Shown: piece by piece, positions 8,183 through 16,551 of the stretch
Numbering within the stretch: position 1 is the stretch's first letter
Layout: every line of letters begins with the position of its first letter
NCBI GenBank assembly: GCA_017614655.1
Contig: JAGABO010000163.1
Location: 1 to 26,037, forward strand
Direction: 5' to 3'
Source: Treponema sp.
GTDB taxonomy: Bacteria > Spirochaetota > Spirochaetia > Treponematales > Treponemataceae
Length of the DNA: 26,037 bases
The notes under the pieces: model-generated
Seen by the model: only the letters and a program-made list of their open reading frames with translations
Database searches by the model: none
Told to the model about the DNA's origin: nothing
Made by a program: the position numbers and the translations under genes

Positions 8183-8845
8183 TTATTCAGTTATGAGCCC
8201 TTCTTCAAGAAAATAAACAGTTCCCGGAAAGGCTGTAATAAAAGAAGAATCGTGAGTAATGTAAACAATGGTATTCTTCTTCTGTACAAACTCAGAAAGC
8301 AGATCCATGATATTAACCATTCGCTTTCTGTCCAGAGATTCCGTACAGTCATCAAGAAAAAGCACTTCCGGCCGGTTGATTATTGCACGTGCAAAGGCAA
8401 CAAGCTTCTGCTCACCACGGGAAAGATCTGCCGGACGAAGGTTTAAAGGCCGCGTGTAATTTACTTTGTGGCACACATCTTCTATAAGGGTCATGCGTTC
8501 ATCCGGAGAAAGGTTTTTCTGATGAGTTAAAAGCGGAAGTTCAAGATTCTGAAGCACCGTCTGATTTTCCCAGAGCGCACTGTCCTGAAACACGTAAGAA
8601 GCACGTCTTCTAAAATCCAGGTTTTCTGCTTTTGTCATGTGCTGAATATCACGGCCGTCAAAATAAACGTGACCTCCGGAAGGAACCAAAAGTCCCGCTA
8701 TAAGTTTTAAAAGAGTTGATTTTCCGCTTCCTGATTTTCCTGCAAGCGAAACAACACATCCCTTTTCTATTTCCATGCTTATCCCGTGAATAAGTTCTTT
8801 TGCGCGGCTTTCGAATTTTACGTCTTCAAGTTTAAAAAGCGCCAT
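8183..8845 (-). CDS. mlaF: ATPase of the Mla-type ABC transporter, with unusual Walker B
   Basis: ABC ATPase powering the MCE lipid transporter. With the start at 8845 (220 residues), Walker A GKSGSGKST is at 36-44, the Q-loop Gln at 87, the signature LSRGEQ near 141-146, Walker B VLFLDD ending at 165-166 and the H-loop His at 198 (YITHDSS). Two oddities are visible: the catalytic Glu after Walker B is Asp (LDDCTESLD instead of LDEPT), and the signature is LSRGE instead of LSGGQ. The frame extends to an ATG at 8863 that overlaps mlaE, but the ATG at 8845 has a strong GAGGA 5 nt upstream and is preferred. It follows mlaE by 7 nt. Confidence 0.92.
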   Translation of the reverse strand: MALFKLEDVKFESRAKELIHGISMEIEKGCVVSLAGKSGSGKSTLLKLIAGLLVPSGGHVYFDGRDIQHMTKAENLDFRRRASYVFQDSALWENQTVLQNLELPLLTHQKNLSPDERMTLIEDVCHKVNYTRPLNLRPADLSRGEQKLVAFARAIINRPEVLFLDDCTESLDRKRMVNIMDLLSEFVQKKNTIVYITHDSSFITAFPGTVYFLEEGLITE

Positions 8846-8852
8846 TTCTTCC

Positions 8853-9632
8853 TCACAGAACATACGACATGATGGTAATAATCACATCAAAGGTTATTAT
8901 CCACAAAAAGGATTTACTTACCGCAGAGATTCCAGCAACAGGAATTTCTGTAGAAGCCCTCTCTACGTTAAAGCCGTAGTAGGTTGAAACAATGGAAATA
9001 ATCATTCCGAATATGATACTTTTTACAACGGAAACTACAACCGTCATCACGGACATATTCTTAAGGATACTTGCAATAAAGCCGCTTGCTGCAACAGGAT
9101 TTACAAACTGCGAAACAACCCATGGCCCGATAAGTCCGCACAGGGAAAAGTAAATGTTCAGGAAAAACATGGAAAGCGTAACGCCGATAAAACGCGGAAC
9201 CACAAGATAGTCAATCGGATCAATTCCAAAAGAAATGTAGCTTTCTATCTGGTGGCTTGTAACCATGGTTCCGATTTCTGTTGCAATGGCAGTTGCAGAA
9301 CGTGCCGTTACGATGAACGCAACAAGTATGGGACCAAGCTCGCGCGAAATGATAACAACAAGAAGCTTGTAGACAAGTGCCCTCTGACCGAACGAAAGCA
9401 AAAAGGAACTTCCAAGGATATAAATTGCAGAACCAAGAGCTACGGCAAGAATTGCAACAATCGAAAGCGCTTCTATAAACGTAAAAAGAAGCTGCATTAT
9501 AATTATTTTGCGTGCAGCCTTCTGTTTTTTTACAAAAGTAAAAAGCGAAAGAATAATGCGCCCCGTATACCCCAGAAGATATGGAATATGAGAAAGCTTA
9601 TTTCTTACTGCAAACCCAAGTCTCCCCGACAC
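8853..9632 (-). CDS. mlaE: Permease of the Mla-type lipid ABC transporter
   Basis: MlaE-family permease (259 residues) with about five membrane helices and the family core around ELGPILVAFIVTARSATAIA followed by EIGTMVTSHQIESY, matching the conserved region of MlaE/TrnE proteins. It forms the membrane channel with the MlaF ATPase and MlaD. The start appears to be GTG at 9632, 6 nt after the stop of the upstream gene, with a weak AAAGAAA purine run; no nearby ATG would keep the first helix. Gene order E-F-D matches classical mla operons, but no MlaB (STAS) or MlaC gene is in the window. Confidence 0.93.
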   Translation of the reverse strand: MSGRLGFAVRNKLSHIPYLLGYTGRIILSLFTFVKKQKAARKIIIMQLLFTFIEALSIVAILAVALGSAIYILGSSFLLSFGQRALVYKLLVVIISRELGPILVAFIVTARSATAIATEIGTMVTSHQIESYISFGIDPIDYLVVPRFIGVTLSMFFLNIYFSLCGLIGPWVVSQFVNPVAASGFIASILKNMSVMTVVVSVVKSIIFGMIISIVSTYYGFNVERASTEIPVAGISAVSKSFLWIITFDVIITIMSYVL

Positions 9633-9638
9633 TTTCTT

Positions 9639-10241
9639 TTAAAACTCCTCAAGCCTTAGGATAAGGTTTTCAAGTTTTACGCCGTACTCAGGATCAGTTG
9701 CCCATTTTCCTGCAAGCTCCCGCACATCATGAACAAGATAGGCTTTGTGCGGCCATGAGTAACGGGGATCAATAAGTTCATGACTAAGGGAAACTTCTTC
9801 GGTCGTAGAGTAGGCCTGCAGATGCTGTATGTGGGCACGAACGCCGAGCTGCATTGTTTCGAAGGAAGCACCTTTTGCAGAAGAGTCGATTGAACCAAGT
9901 CCGCAGTAATTGTGCATTTCTTTAGAAACAAGCCCGCCGAATCTTAAAAAGCCCGTTTCAAGACACATCTGAACAAAGGCAACGTCGGAGTTTATTCCTT
10001 CGTCAGAAGCTTCGGCTACATAGTAAGAAGCAATTTCCTTTACTTCGCTTTCATCTGCAGAAGGGTTCATTGACATAAAAAAATCTGCAAGCTGGCTTTC
10101 GTCTTTTACAGCCTGTCCACGGATAAAGCGCGACACCTCTTCTCTTCCCGGCCTTATGGAAATGCACGAGAAGAAAAGGGCAGAAAAAAGAAGGGCGGCT
10201 AAAGCAGAAAATGTTCCGTTAAGAACAGGGACTTTTTTCAT
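9639..10241 (-). CDS. Glucosaminidase-domain lipoprotein (peptidoglycan hydrolase)
   Basis: A 200-residue predicted lipoprotein (lipobox FFSC, Cys26) with a C-terminal glucosaminidase/GH73-like domain. The segment MCLETGFLRFGG followed by NYCGLG matches the family pattern ETG...NYFG(I/L), with Glu95 as the likely catalytic acid. The downstream part (GVRAHIQHLQAYST) also fits the family. It should cut the glycan strand of peptidoglycan from the periplasmic side. The ATG overlaps the stop of the UMP kinase gene by 4 nt (ATGA), and the stop lies 6 nt before mlaE, so it sits inside the lipid-transport cluster. Substrate and bond specificity cannot be read from the sequence. Confidence 0.87.
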   Translation of the reverse strand: MKKVPVLNGTFSALAALLFSALFFSCISIRPGREEVSRFIRGQAVKDESQLADFFMSMNPSADESEVKEIASYYVAEASDEGINSDVAFVQMCLETGFLRFGGLVSKEMHNYCGLGSIDSSAKGASFETMQLGVRAHIQHLQAYSTTEEVSLSHELIDPRYSWPHKAYLVHDVRELAGKWATDPEYGVKLENLILRLEEF

Positions 10242-10969
10242 TTTATAGTTGTTCCTGTGTAATTCTTTCCGTCAAGAATCGCACGGATGTTTTCTATATT
10301 TTTACCGGCAGCGCAGATTACTTTAAGTCCAAGTTCAGAGGCCTTCTTAGAAGCAATCGGGTCAAACGGACAGTTTTTACCGGGAACCCATTCATCTCCG
10401 ACCATTGCACGGAAATCCTTCCAGCTGATTTCATCAATCGGTTTTGCATCAGGATTTTTGCGCGGATCATCAGTATAAACTTTTTCGATGTTGGAAAGAT
10501 TTAAAACTGTATCTGCATTGAATTTTTCTGCAAGAAGAACTGCATCATTGTCTGTAGAAAAGCCCGGCTTCCAGCCAGCTGCAACAAGAATACGACCCTT
10601 AAAATCAGAAACGGCAGTAGGATCAGTTACAACGTCCTGAGGACAAAGCGGACCAAAAACTGTCTTAAGAACCTGTGCGTTCATACGTGTTGCCATAATT
10701 CCAAGCCAGTCGCAGGCATAGTTAAAGCTAGCCTCATCCTTAAAGGCACAGGCATTTTTCTGTTCCGCGGTAAATTTTTCTGCAACCTGTTTATATGCAT
10801 TCTGATAGTTTCTTGCAGGTCCGCCGCCGCCTGCAACAAAGATAAGTCTTGAATCAGGATGTTCAGTAAGCCAGGAAACAATCATGGCAGAAAACTCAGA
10901 AAGAAGATTTACATCAACTGCATCGGGGGCAATAATTGAACCGCCTACACTTAAAACTTTTGTATCCAT
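10238..10969 (-). CDS. pyrH: Amino-acid-kinase family protein, probable UMP kinase of the archaeal type
   Basis: The 243-residue protein has the amino acid kinase fold: N-terminal LSVGGSIIAP, the glycine-rich FVAGGGGPAR, ATRMNAQVLK, the AAGWKPGFSTDNDAVLLAE segment, the metal/nucleotide region NIEKVYTDDPRKNPDA, and a C-terminal TGTTI. This arrangement resembles the archaeal-type UMP kinases (TIGR02076) more than the usual bacterial PyrH, and it would phosphorylate UMP to UDP with ATP. GAGGAG lies 6 nt before the ATG. It sits between an envelope protein and a lipoprotein gene, an unusual place for a pyrimidine enzyme. Whether the genome also carries a standard pyrH is not visible, so the symbol is tentative. 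Confidence 0.82.
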   Translation of the reverse strand: MDTKVLSVGGSIIAPDAVDVNLLSEFSAMIVSWLTEHPDSRLIFVAGGGGPARNYQNAYKQVAEKFTAEQKNACAFKDEASFNYACDWLGIMATRMNAQVLKTVFGPLCPQDVVTDPTAVSDFKGRILVAAGWKPGFSTDNDAVLLAEKFNADTVLNLSNIEKVYTDDPRKNPDAKPIDEISWKDFRAMVGDEWVPGKNCPFDPIASKKASELGLKVICAAGKNIENIRAILDGKNYTGTTIK

Positions 10970-11000
10970 AAAAAACTCCTCAGGAAAAATTAAAGTTTGC

Positions 11001-12710
11001 TTAGTAAATTCCCGTAATTACAGGTTCATTCCACTTGCATTCGTAATCAAGAACATGACTGCTTCCAGAAGATGCAGTAGCTTCTTCCCACACAGACTGA
11101 AGTGCATAAGTTCTGGTGCGCGAAACAACACTGCTGTTTATAAGGGAAGCTTTTATCTGATTCCAGCCTCTGCTGAATGCAATATGCTGACTGTCCATAT
11201 TACCGAAATAATAGGAAGAAGAATCTTCTATGGGAACAAATAGTTCAACTTCCATTCCCCTTCCAAGTGCCGGGTCAACAGGAAACCAGCCGAAGTTTTC
11301 AAAATAAAGTTCAGCCCACCAGTGCGAAAAACATGCGTTATCCCTTAATGCAATTATTCCGCTTACAGGAACACAGGGAATACCGGCAGCCCTGCACAGG
11401 GAACAGAAAACTACAGTCCAGTCATAAGCATCTCCGGTTTTACGGCGCAGAAGTTCAAGTGCATTTACGTTACCGGTTCTGACTTTTTTCTCGATGCTGT
11501 AGTTTTTAAGCATGTAGTCATAAATAAGGTAAGCCTTTCTGTAAGGATTTGTTTCCTTTCCCACTATCGTATTCATAAGGCTGATTACAGTTTCATTTTT
11601 TGCAGGAATAAGCGGATCCTGTGCCGTAAAAGAAAGATACAGGCGGCTCTTCGTGTCGCGGTACGTGGCAATATTTTTTGCAGTCACATTTGATGCAACT
11701 GAATAAACACTTACAACATAACTCTGACTGTAACGCTGTACCGGAGGAGCAAGCGGATTTATCTGCTTCTGAAAAATAACGTTTTTTGCATCATCTTTAA
11801 TAAGAGGTTCAGGAACACAGTCATTTAAAGAAACCGACGGCTGACTTGCAGACACACAGGGACGCGGCATGTACAAAGTTACAAGGCCTTCCTGCTGACT
11901 TTTTCCTGCATCAAACAAAGCGCCCGTCTGAATTACATAAGTGCGCTTGTTGTAAAATGATTTTTTTCCTGAATTAAAGGGAACCGTGAGTCTTTCATAG
12001 GAACTGCTTCCCCTATCCGTCATAACATAAACAGGCCCGGTAGCAGCTCCGTCCGGAACCCGAACCCTGATTTCTGCATCATCCCAGGCGACATAATCAA
12101 AATCTGATTCTCCGGCAGGAATAAAAAATGTATCTCCCGACTGCTGAAGCATCTGTTCAGACTGAATGTCTTCGCGGTTTGCAGTAAAGAAAACTTTAGA
12201 AATTCCCCTTACGCTTCCGAAGTTTTTTCCGGATATCGTGATTGTATTTCCGATTCCGGCAACCTGACTCATTGAAGTTATAACCGGAATTGTAGTCTCC
12301 GGGTCACTTCTTACAAGAACCGGTATTCCGTTTTGGTTTGCAAAAAATGAAGGATAAGATTTTCCGGCAGAGTTTCCGACAACAACCAGACCGTCGCGCA
12401 CATTCATGGGAATCTTTACCTGAATTTCCCTGTCTGTCCACATAAGGTATCCGCTTTCCGTTATCTTTGACCCGCTTATGGAAACATAGGAACTTCCCTT
12501 GCTGCTTCCAAAGTTCTTTCCCTTGATAATCATTATGTCGCCCGGAGAGCCGAGTTCCGGTTCTATGGAAATTATAACGGGAGGCCTCAGAACTTTTTTT
12601 CCTATGAATAGTGAAATTCCTAAAATACCGGAAAAAAGTGCCACGTACACAACTGCACGTACAACAGGAGAACCTCTGAGAATATCTTTAAATTTTCTGA
12701 ACAGTATCAC
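11001..12710 (-). CDS. Membrane-anchored TIG-domain protein with inactive transglutaminase fold
   Basis: 569 residues. A membrane helix (about 19-38) is followed by two TIG/IPT immunoglobulin-like domains (about 44-120 and 142-245, each with the GKNFGS turn), a linker region of uncertain fold, and a transglutaminase-like core (about 385-480). In the core the His (FSHWWAEL, His463) and Asp (FPVDP, Asp479) of the triad are present, but the catalytic Cys is replaced: KTGDAYDW has Ala428 where GDC is expected, and the spacing of 12 residues to Arg440 (RAAGIP) fixes the alignment. It is therefore probably a binding or sensing protein on the periplasmic side. The start is GTG at 12710, 2 nt after the anti-sigma stop, suggesting coupling to that gene. 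Confidence 0.85.
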   Translation of the reverse strand: MILFRKFKDILRGSPVVRAVVYVALFSGILGISLFIGKKVLRPPVIISIEPELGSPGDIMIIKGKNFGSSKGSSYVSISGSKITESGYLMWTDREIQVKIPMNVRDGLVVVGNSAGKSYPSFFANQNGIPVLVRSDPETTIPVITSMSQVAGIGNTITISGKNFGSVRGISKVFFTANREDIQSEQMLQQSGDTFFIPAGESDFDYVAWDDAEIRVRVPDGAATGPVYVMTDRGSSSYERLTVPFNSGKKSFYNKRTYVIQTGALFDAGKSQQEGLVTLYMPRPCVSASQPSVSLNDCVPEPLIKDDAKNVIFQKQINPLAPPVQRYSQSYVVSVYSVASNVTAKNIATYRDTKSRLYLSFTAQDPLIPAKNETVISLMNTIVGKETNPYRKAYLIYDYMLKNYSIEKKVRTGNVNALELLRRKTGDAYDWTVVFCSLCRAAGIPCVPVSGIIALRDNACFSHWWAELYFENFGWFPVDPALGRGMEVELFVPIEDSSSYYFGNMDSQHIAFSRGWNQIKASLINSSVVSRTRTYALQSVWEEATASSGSSHVLDYECKWNEPVITGIY

Positions 12711-12712
12711 TT

Positions 12713-13405
12713 TTATTTTTCCAGTCCGATTCCGGACACAGGAAAATAATAATGGAAATTTGAACTTTTGTAACGCTCAAATGACGGAATTTTTGATTTT
12801 TTTCTCGGATTTCTCGGATTATTAAGGAACATGTCGTAGCTTGCAAAACCTGCGCGTCTTGTGTCTGAATCTGCATTCAGATGAACGACAGGAAATGAAT
12901 CAACCCTGCTGCCGGCAGATGAATTACCTGCAGAAAAGGCAGAACGAATCGTTCCTGCATCAAGGTTGCCGTCCAAAAACAGCCCGCGGTTAGCCGGAGA
13001 AACAAGAGCTTCATTTGCAACAGGAGTAAACTTCATAAGCTTTTCTGCAGAAGAAGAATTCATTCCTGCAATTGAAGGAATTACAAAGAATACTGCAACG
13101 GCAGCCGCAGCCCCCAGGGCAGCATAGCGTACCCGGGAAAAAGCACTCTTTTTTTCTCTTCCGGTAACCTTTGAATAGGAAAGACGGACACAAAGTCTCT
13201 TAAAACTTGCGTCTTTTTCTTCCTGACTAAAGGAAAAGTTTTCTTCATCCTTCTTAAAGAAAAGCCTGGTCTTTTTAAGGGCTTCCTGAATTTTCCTGCA
13301 TTTTTCACAGCCTGCTACATGCTTTTCGTAATCTGCAGCAAAATCTTCCGGAAGTTCTCCGTCGAGATAAATTGAATGAATATCTTTTTCAGGGCAAGTA
13401 AACAT
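12713..13405 (-). CDS. Transmembrane anti-sigma factor with zinc-binding N-terminus
   Basis: A 230-residue anti-sigma factor. The N-terminus has the ZAS zinc motif: Cys4, then His29-x3-Cys33-x2-Cys36 (KHVAGCEKC). A membrane helix lies at about 92-112, followed by ~118 periplasmic residues rich in Ser, Asn and Ala with no domain I recognise. The cytosolic part should hold the ECF sigma factor encoded just upstream until a periplasmic signal frees it. The ATG at 13405 overlaps the end of the sigma gene by 17 nt and has GGGAGAGA upstream. No recognisable cleavage-protease gene is nearby; the TIG/pseudo-transglutaminase gene starts 2 nt after this stop and may take part in sensing. Confidence 0.88.
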   Translation of the reverse strand: MFTCPEKDIHSIYLDGELPEDFAADYEKHVAGCEKCRKIQEALKKTRLFFKKDEENFSFSQEEKDASFKRLCVRLSYSKVTGREKKSAFSRVRYAALGAAAAVAVFFVIPSIAGMNSSSAEKLMKFTPVANEALVSPANRGLFLDGNLDAGTIRSAFSAGNSSAGSRVDSFPVVHLNADSDTRRAGFASYDMFLNNPRNPRKKSKIPSFERYKSSNFHYYFPVSGIGLEK

Positions 13406-13937
13406 CTGTCTCTCCCAATATTTTTAAAAGCTGCTCTCTGGCACGGAACACCCTTACCTTTACATTCCCCTCCGAAATCCCGAGAGCTTTTCCAATATCC
13501 TTATAATTCAGGTCCCCGTATTCTTTAAGAACCAGAACTTCCTTTAGTTTAGGCGGAAGCTTATCTAAAGCCTCCCTTGCAATTTTTACCGTTTCTTCTT
13601 TTAGAAGATCAGACTCACTGCTTTCCATCTGACGGCGGCCCTCGTACAGAGCCTTCTGATACGCCTTTGCCTCGCGAACCTTACGTTTTGCATTATTAAG
13701 CGAAGCATTGCGCGTAACGCAGATAAGCCAGAATTTAGCATCATCAAGGGAAGGAAAAACCATTTCCTTTTCCGAAGCCTTTATAAAAGCATCATGAACT
13801 AAATCTTCTGCAGCTTCCTCGTCGTTTACAATACGATAAGAAATCTTAAAGAGAAGCTCAAAAACGGCATTATAAATCTGCTTAAAATCCGCGCTGTCCG
13901 TACAGTCCAGTCCGGTTTTATCTCTCTTAAATAACAA
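13389..13937 (-). CDS. ECF-type sigma-70 family RNA polymerase sigma factor
   Basis: 182 residues with the two ECF domains: region 2 at about 18-85 (IVNDEEAAEDLVHDAFIKA and the FWLICVTRNASLN helix) and region 4 at about 118-172 (LPPKLKEVLVLKEYGDLNYK, then a helix-turn-helix with ISEGNVKVRVFRAREQL). The start is read as TTG at 13937 because GAGG lies about 10 nt before it and no ATG occurs before region 2. The gene begins 29 nt after the cysS stop and overlaps its anti-sigma gene. It probably corresponds to T. pallidum TP0092 (sigma-24), recalled from memory. No ECF-type autoregulatory promoter (GAAC...) is obvious just upstream, so it may rely on readthrough from cysS. Confidence 0.92.
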   Translation of the reverse strand: MLFKRDKTGLDCTDSADFKQIYNAVFELLFKISYRIVNDEEAAEDLVHDAFIKASEKEMVFPSLDDAKFWLICVTRNASLNNAKRKVREAKAYQKALYEGRRQMESSESDLLKEETVKIAREALDKLPPKLKEVLVLKEYGDLNYKDIGKALGISEGNVKVRVFRAREQLLKILGETDVYLP

Positions 13938-13966
13938 TTATCTTTGCCTCAGGTTACAAAAAATAT

Positions 13967-15520
13967 TTATTTTCTCTCCCAGACTGGTCCGGAAGGAGTA
14001 TCTGTAACAACAATGCCGCGTTTTGTAAGTTCATCACGGATTTCGTCTGCACGGGCAAAGTTCTTTTCTTTTTTAGCAGTTACGCGCTCAAGGACAAGGG
14101 CATCAATTTCGGCTGCTTCCGGATCCCCTGAATGATCAGGGACGGCATTCTTTGCTTTTTCTGCAGCTTCTTTAATGGAAGAAACCGCAGAAGCAATCAG
14201 CTTAAGTCCGATAACAGAATCCATGCGCGAAACAAGGTTCAGCACTTCTGAAGGTTCAAGGGAAGAATCCTTTACGGCCTTCTGAAGTTCACTGAGTGCC
14301 ACCGGAGTAGAAAGGTCATTTTCCAGGGCAGCCTTAAAAGCATCAAGATAAGCACAGGCTTTTTCGGAAAGACCGTCTTTTACGGAAGCCTCGCCCTTAG
14401 CGTATTTTTTAGAAGCAAGGGATTCAGCAAGGGATTCAAGCTTTGCATTCTGAATCAGTTTTACAAGACGCTGGACAAGAGCTTCACGGCCTTTTTTTGC
14501 AGAATCCATTGCACTCCAGCTGAAGTAAATCTGCTTTCTGTAGTGGCCGCCTAAAAGGAAGAAGCGGTAATCAAGCGGAGCATAACCCTTATCGATAAGT
14601 GACTGAAGGCGCAGGAAGTTTCCCTTTGACTTGGACATTTTTTCTGCCCCGTCTCCGTTTCCTGCCTCTTTCTTATCCTTTACGACAACAAGGAATTCAT
14701 TATGAAGCCAGTAGTTAACCCATTTTTTGCCTGTAGCACCTTCGCTCTGTGCAATTTCGTTCGTATGATGAATCGGAACATGATCGATTCCGCCGGTGTG
14801 GATGTCAAAATGCTCGCCAAGGTACTTCATGCTCATGGCAGAACACTCGATATGCCAGCCCGGATATCCGCGTCCCCACGGAGAATCCCATGTTAAAGCC
14901 TGATCTTCAAACTTGGATTTTGTAAACCAGAGAACAAAGTCCTGAGGATTGCGCTTGTTTTCGTCAACAACAACGACATCTCTTTTTCCGGCACCTGCAC
15001 GAAGTTCATCCATATTAAGCTGGGCAAGATCGCCGTAATGCTCGTAAGTCGTAACGTCGTAGTAAAGGTTTCCGCCTGCCATATAAGTGTGGCCGTTGGC
15101 TTCAATGCGCTTTATGAGTTCAATCATCTCGTTGATGTGCTCGGTTGCCTTACAGATAACGTCCGGCCTTATGATGTTGAGCGCATCAATGTCTGCAAGG
15201 AAGGCATCGGTGTAAAACTTTGCAACTTCCATGACACTCTGATGGCGCTCTTCTGCAGTCTTTACCATCTTGTCGTCGCCTTCATCACTGTCGCCTGTAA
15301 GGTGTCCGACATCAGTTATATTCATTACATGCTTTTTATCATAGCCCAGATATGTAAGGGTACGGTCAAGGGTGTCAAGAAAAACATAGGCACGCAGGTT
15401 TCCGATGTGGGCGTAGTTATAGACAGTAGGGCCGCAGCCGTAGAAACCGACATATCCGTCTGTAATCGGCTTGAATTCTTCATATTTGCGACCCATTGTA
15501 TTAAAAAGTTTAAGCGACAT
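13967..15520 (-). CDS. cysS: Cysteinyl-tRNA synthetase
   Basis: Class I synthetase that charges tRNA-Cys. Counting from the ATG at 15520 (517 residues), the zinc Cys and the first signature are in [15 protein letters not shown] (HIGN form of HIGH, about residues 38-41), WHIECSAM carries further zinc ligands, and KMSKSKGN is the second signature. The C-terminal DALR-like and tail regions are complete. The frame extends upstream to an ATG at 15541, but GGGGGAAC directly before the ATG at 15520 is a far better ribosome binding site, and the extra residues arise from an inverted repeat shared with murB. It heads the long minus-strand gene run and is divergent from murB. Confidence 0.96.
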   Translation of the reverse strand: MSLKLFNTMGRKYEEFKPITDGYVGFYGCGPTVYNYAHIGNLRAYVFLDTLDRTLTYLGYDKKHVMNITDVGHLTGDSDEGDDKMVKTAEERHQSVMEVAKFYTDAFLADIDALNIIRPDVICKATEHINEMIELIKRIEANGHTYMAGGNLYYDVTTYEHYGDLAQLNMDELRAGAGKRDVVVVDENKRNPQDFVLWFTKSKFEDQALTWDSPWGRGYPGWHIECSAMSMKYLGEHFDIHTGGIDHVPIHHTNEIAQSEGATGKKWVNYWLHNEFLVVVKDKKEAGNGDGAEKMSKSKGNFLRLQSLIDKGYAPLDYRFFLLGGHYRKQIYFSWSAMDSAKKGREALVQRLVKLIQNAKLESLAESLASKKYAKGEASVKDGLSEKACAYLDAFKAALENDLSTPVALSELQKAVKDSSLEPSEVLNLVSRMDSVIGLKLIASAVSSIKEAAEKAKNAVPDHSGDPEAAEIDALVLERVTAKKEKNFARADEIRDELTKRGIVVTDTPSGPVWERK

Positions 15521-15529
15521 AGTTCCCCC

Positions 15530-15579
15530 GCTATCATTCAAAATGAATTTACGTTATACTGATACTGATGAATGATAGC
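15530..15579. promoter_or_regulatory. Divergent cysS/murB promoter region with 11-bp inverted repeat
   Basis: GCTATCATTCA (15530-15540) and TGAATGATAGC (15569-15579) are perfect inverted copies separated by 28 nt. Between them lie overlapping -10-like boxes, TATACT on the plus strand (15555-15560) and TATAAC on the minus strand (15553-15558). The -35 boxes are weak on both strands. Each transcript would carry the same 11-nt sequence TGAATGATAGC close to its 5' end. The plus -10 ends 7 nt before the murB ATG, predicting a leaderless murB mRNA. Confidence 0.6.
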
Positions 15580-16539
15580 ATACGGGAATTAACCGAAAAA
15601 TTCAACAACTCACCCGCATTAAAGGGCTGCATAAAAATAAATGAAAGCCTTAAAAAGCACACCACCATGAAGACCGGCGGAGAGGCAGTTCTTTTTGTAA
15701 GCCCGCGTAGCGAAGACGATGCCCGCTTTGTAATGGAAAGCTGCATTTTACATAAGGTGCGCTGTTTTCCTTTAGGAGGCGGAAGCAACGTAGTCCCTGC
15801 AGACGGAGAACTTTTTCTTGTAATACTTTCTTCCGAAAACCTTGACAGTCTTTCTTTAAATGGCGGAACAGTAACGGCAGGAAGCGGCATAAAAATGAGC
15901 AGGCTTACTTCTTTCTTAAAAGAAAACTCTCTGGGCGGCTTTGAAAAATTTGCCGGCCTTCCCGGAACCATAGGCGGAGCTGCCTTTATGAATGCCCGCT
16001 GCTACGAAAAAGACGTTTCTTCTAATATTAAAAGCATTGAATTTTTAGAAATTGACGGCAAAACCCTTACGGTTCAGAAAAAAACAATTCAATATAAAAG
16101 CGAAGACTGGGACTACAAAAAATCCCCGTTTACAGGAAAAAACGCTTTTATAACAAAAATTGAACTGGGCGGCTTTGAAGAAAAAGACCCCGGCGAAATT
16201 AAAAAAGAGTGCGACTTCTACATTAACGACAGAATTCAGAAGGGGCACTTTAAGTTTCCGAGTGCAGGAAGCGTATTCAAAAACAACAGAAGCTTCGGAA
16301 AACCGAGCGGACGCATAATTGACGAAGCAGGCCTTAAAGGCTTTGCCATTGGCGGTGCTCAGATTGCCCCGTGGCACGGAAACTTTATAATAAACACCGG
16401 AAATGCACTTTCTTCCGATATAAAGGCACTTTCGGACCATATAAAGAAAAAAATTAAAGAAAATACAGGGTTTTCGCTTGAAACAGAGATTATTTTCCTT
16501 GAAAATTCCCCTTTTTCTTACGATAATATAATGAAGTAA
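15568..16539 (+). CDS. murB: UDP-N-acetylenolpyruvoylglucosamine reductase
   Basis: MurB reduces UDP-GlcNAc-enolpyruvate to UDP-MurNAc with FAD and NADPH in cytosolic peptidoglycan synthesis. The 323-residue protein shows the FAD-binding segment (HTTMKTGGEAVLFV, PLGGGSNVV, FAGLPGTIGGAAFMN), the active-site Ser in FPSAGSVFKN and the late Glu in LETEI. The length fits the type II form. The residues after the second FAD motif read NARCYEKD where many type II enzymes have NAGAYG. The ATG at 15568 has no Shine-Dalgarno sequence but lies 7 nt after a -10 box. It heads a plus-strand unit with the cyclic-nucleotide-domain gene 12 nt downstream, in the order recalled for T. pallidum TP0090/TP0089. Confidence 0.95.
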   Translation: MNDSIRELTEKFNNSPALKGCIKINESLKKHTTMKTGGEAVLFVSPRSEDDARFVMESCILHKVRCFPLGGGSNVVPADGELFLVILSSENLDSLSLNGGTVTAGSGIKMSRLTSFLKENSLGGFEKFAGLPGTIGGAAFMNARCYEKDVSSNIKSIEFLEIDGKTLTVQKKTIQYKSEDWDYKKSPFTGKNAFITKIELGGFEEKDPGEIKKECDFYINDRIQKGHFKFPSAGSVFKNNRSFGKPSGRIIDEAGLKGFAIGGAQIAPWHGNFIINTGNALSSDIKALSDHIKKKIKENTGFSLETEIIFLENSPFSYDNIMK

Positions 16540-16551
16540 AGAGGTAAAAGA

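Noticed and set aside
8846..8863. Longer mlaF start at 8863 overlapping mlaE
   Set aside because: GAGGA lies at the right distance from the ATG at 8845 and not from the one at 8863.
15521..15541. Longer cysS start at 15541
   Set aside because: The ATG at 15520 has GGGGGAAC directly upstream; the extra residues come from the inverted repeat shared with murB.
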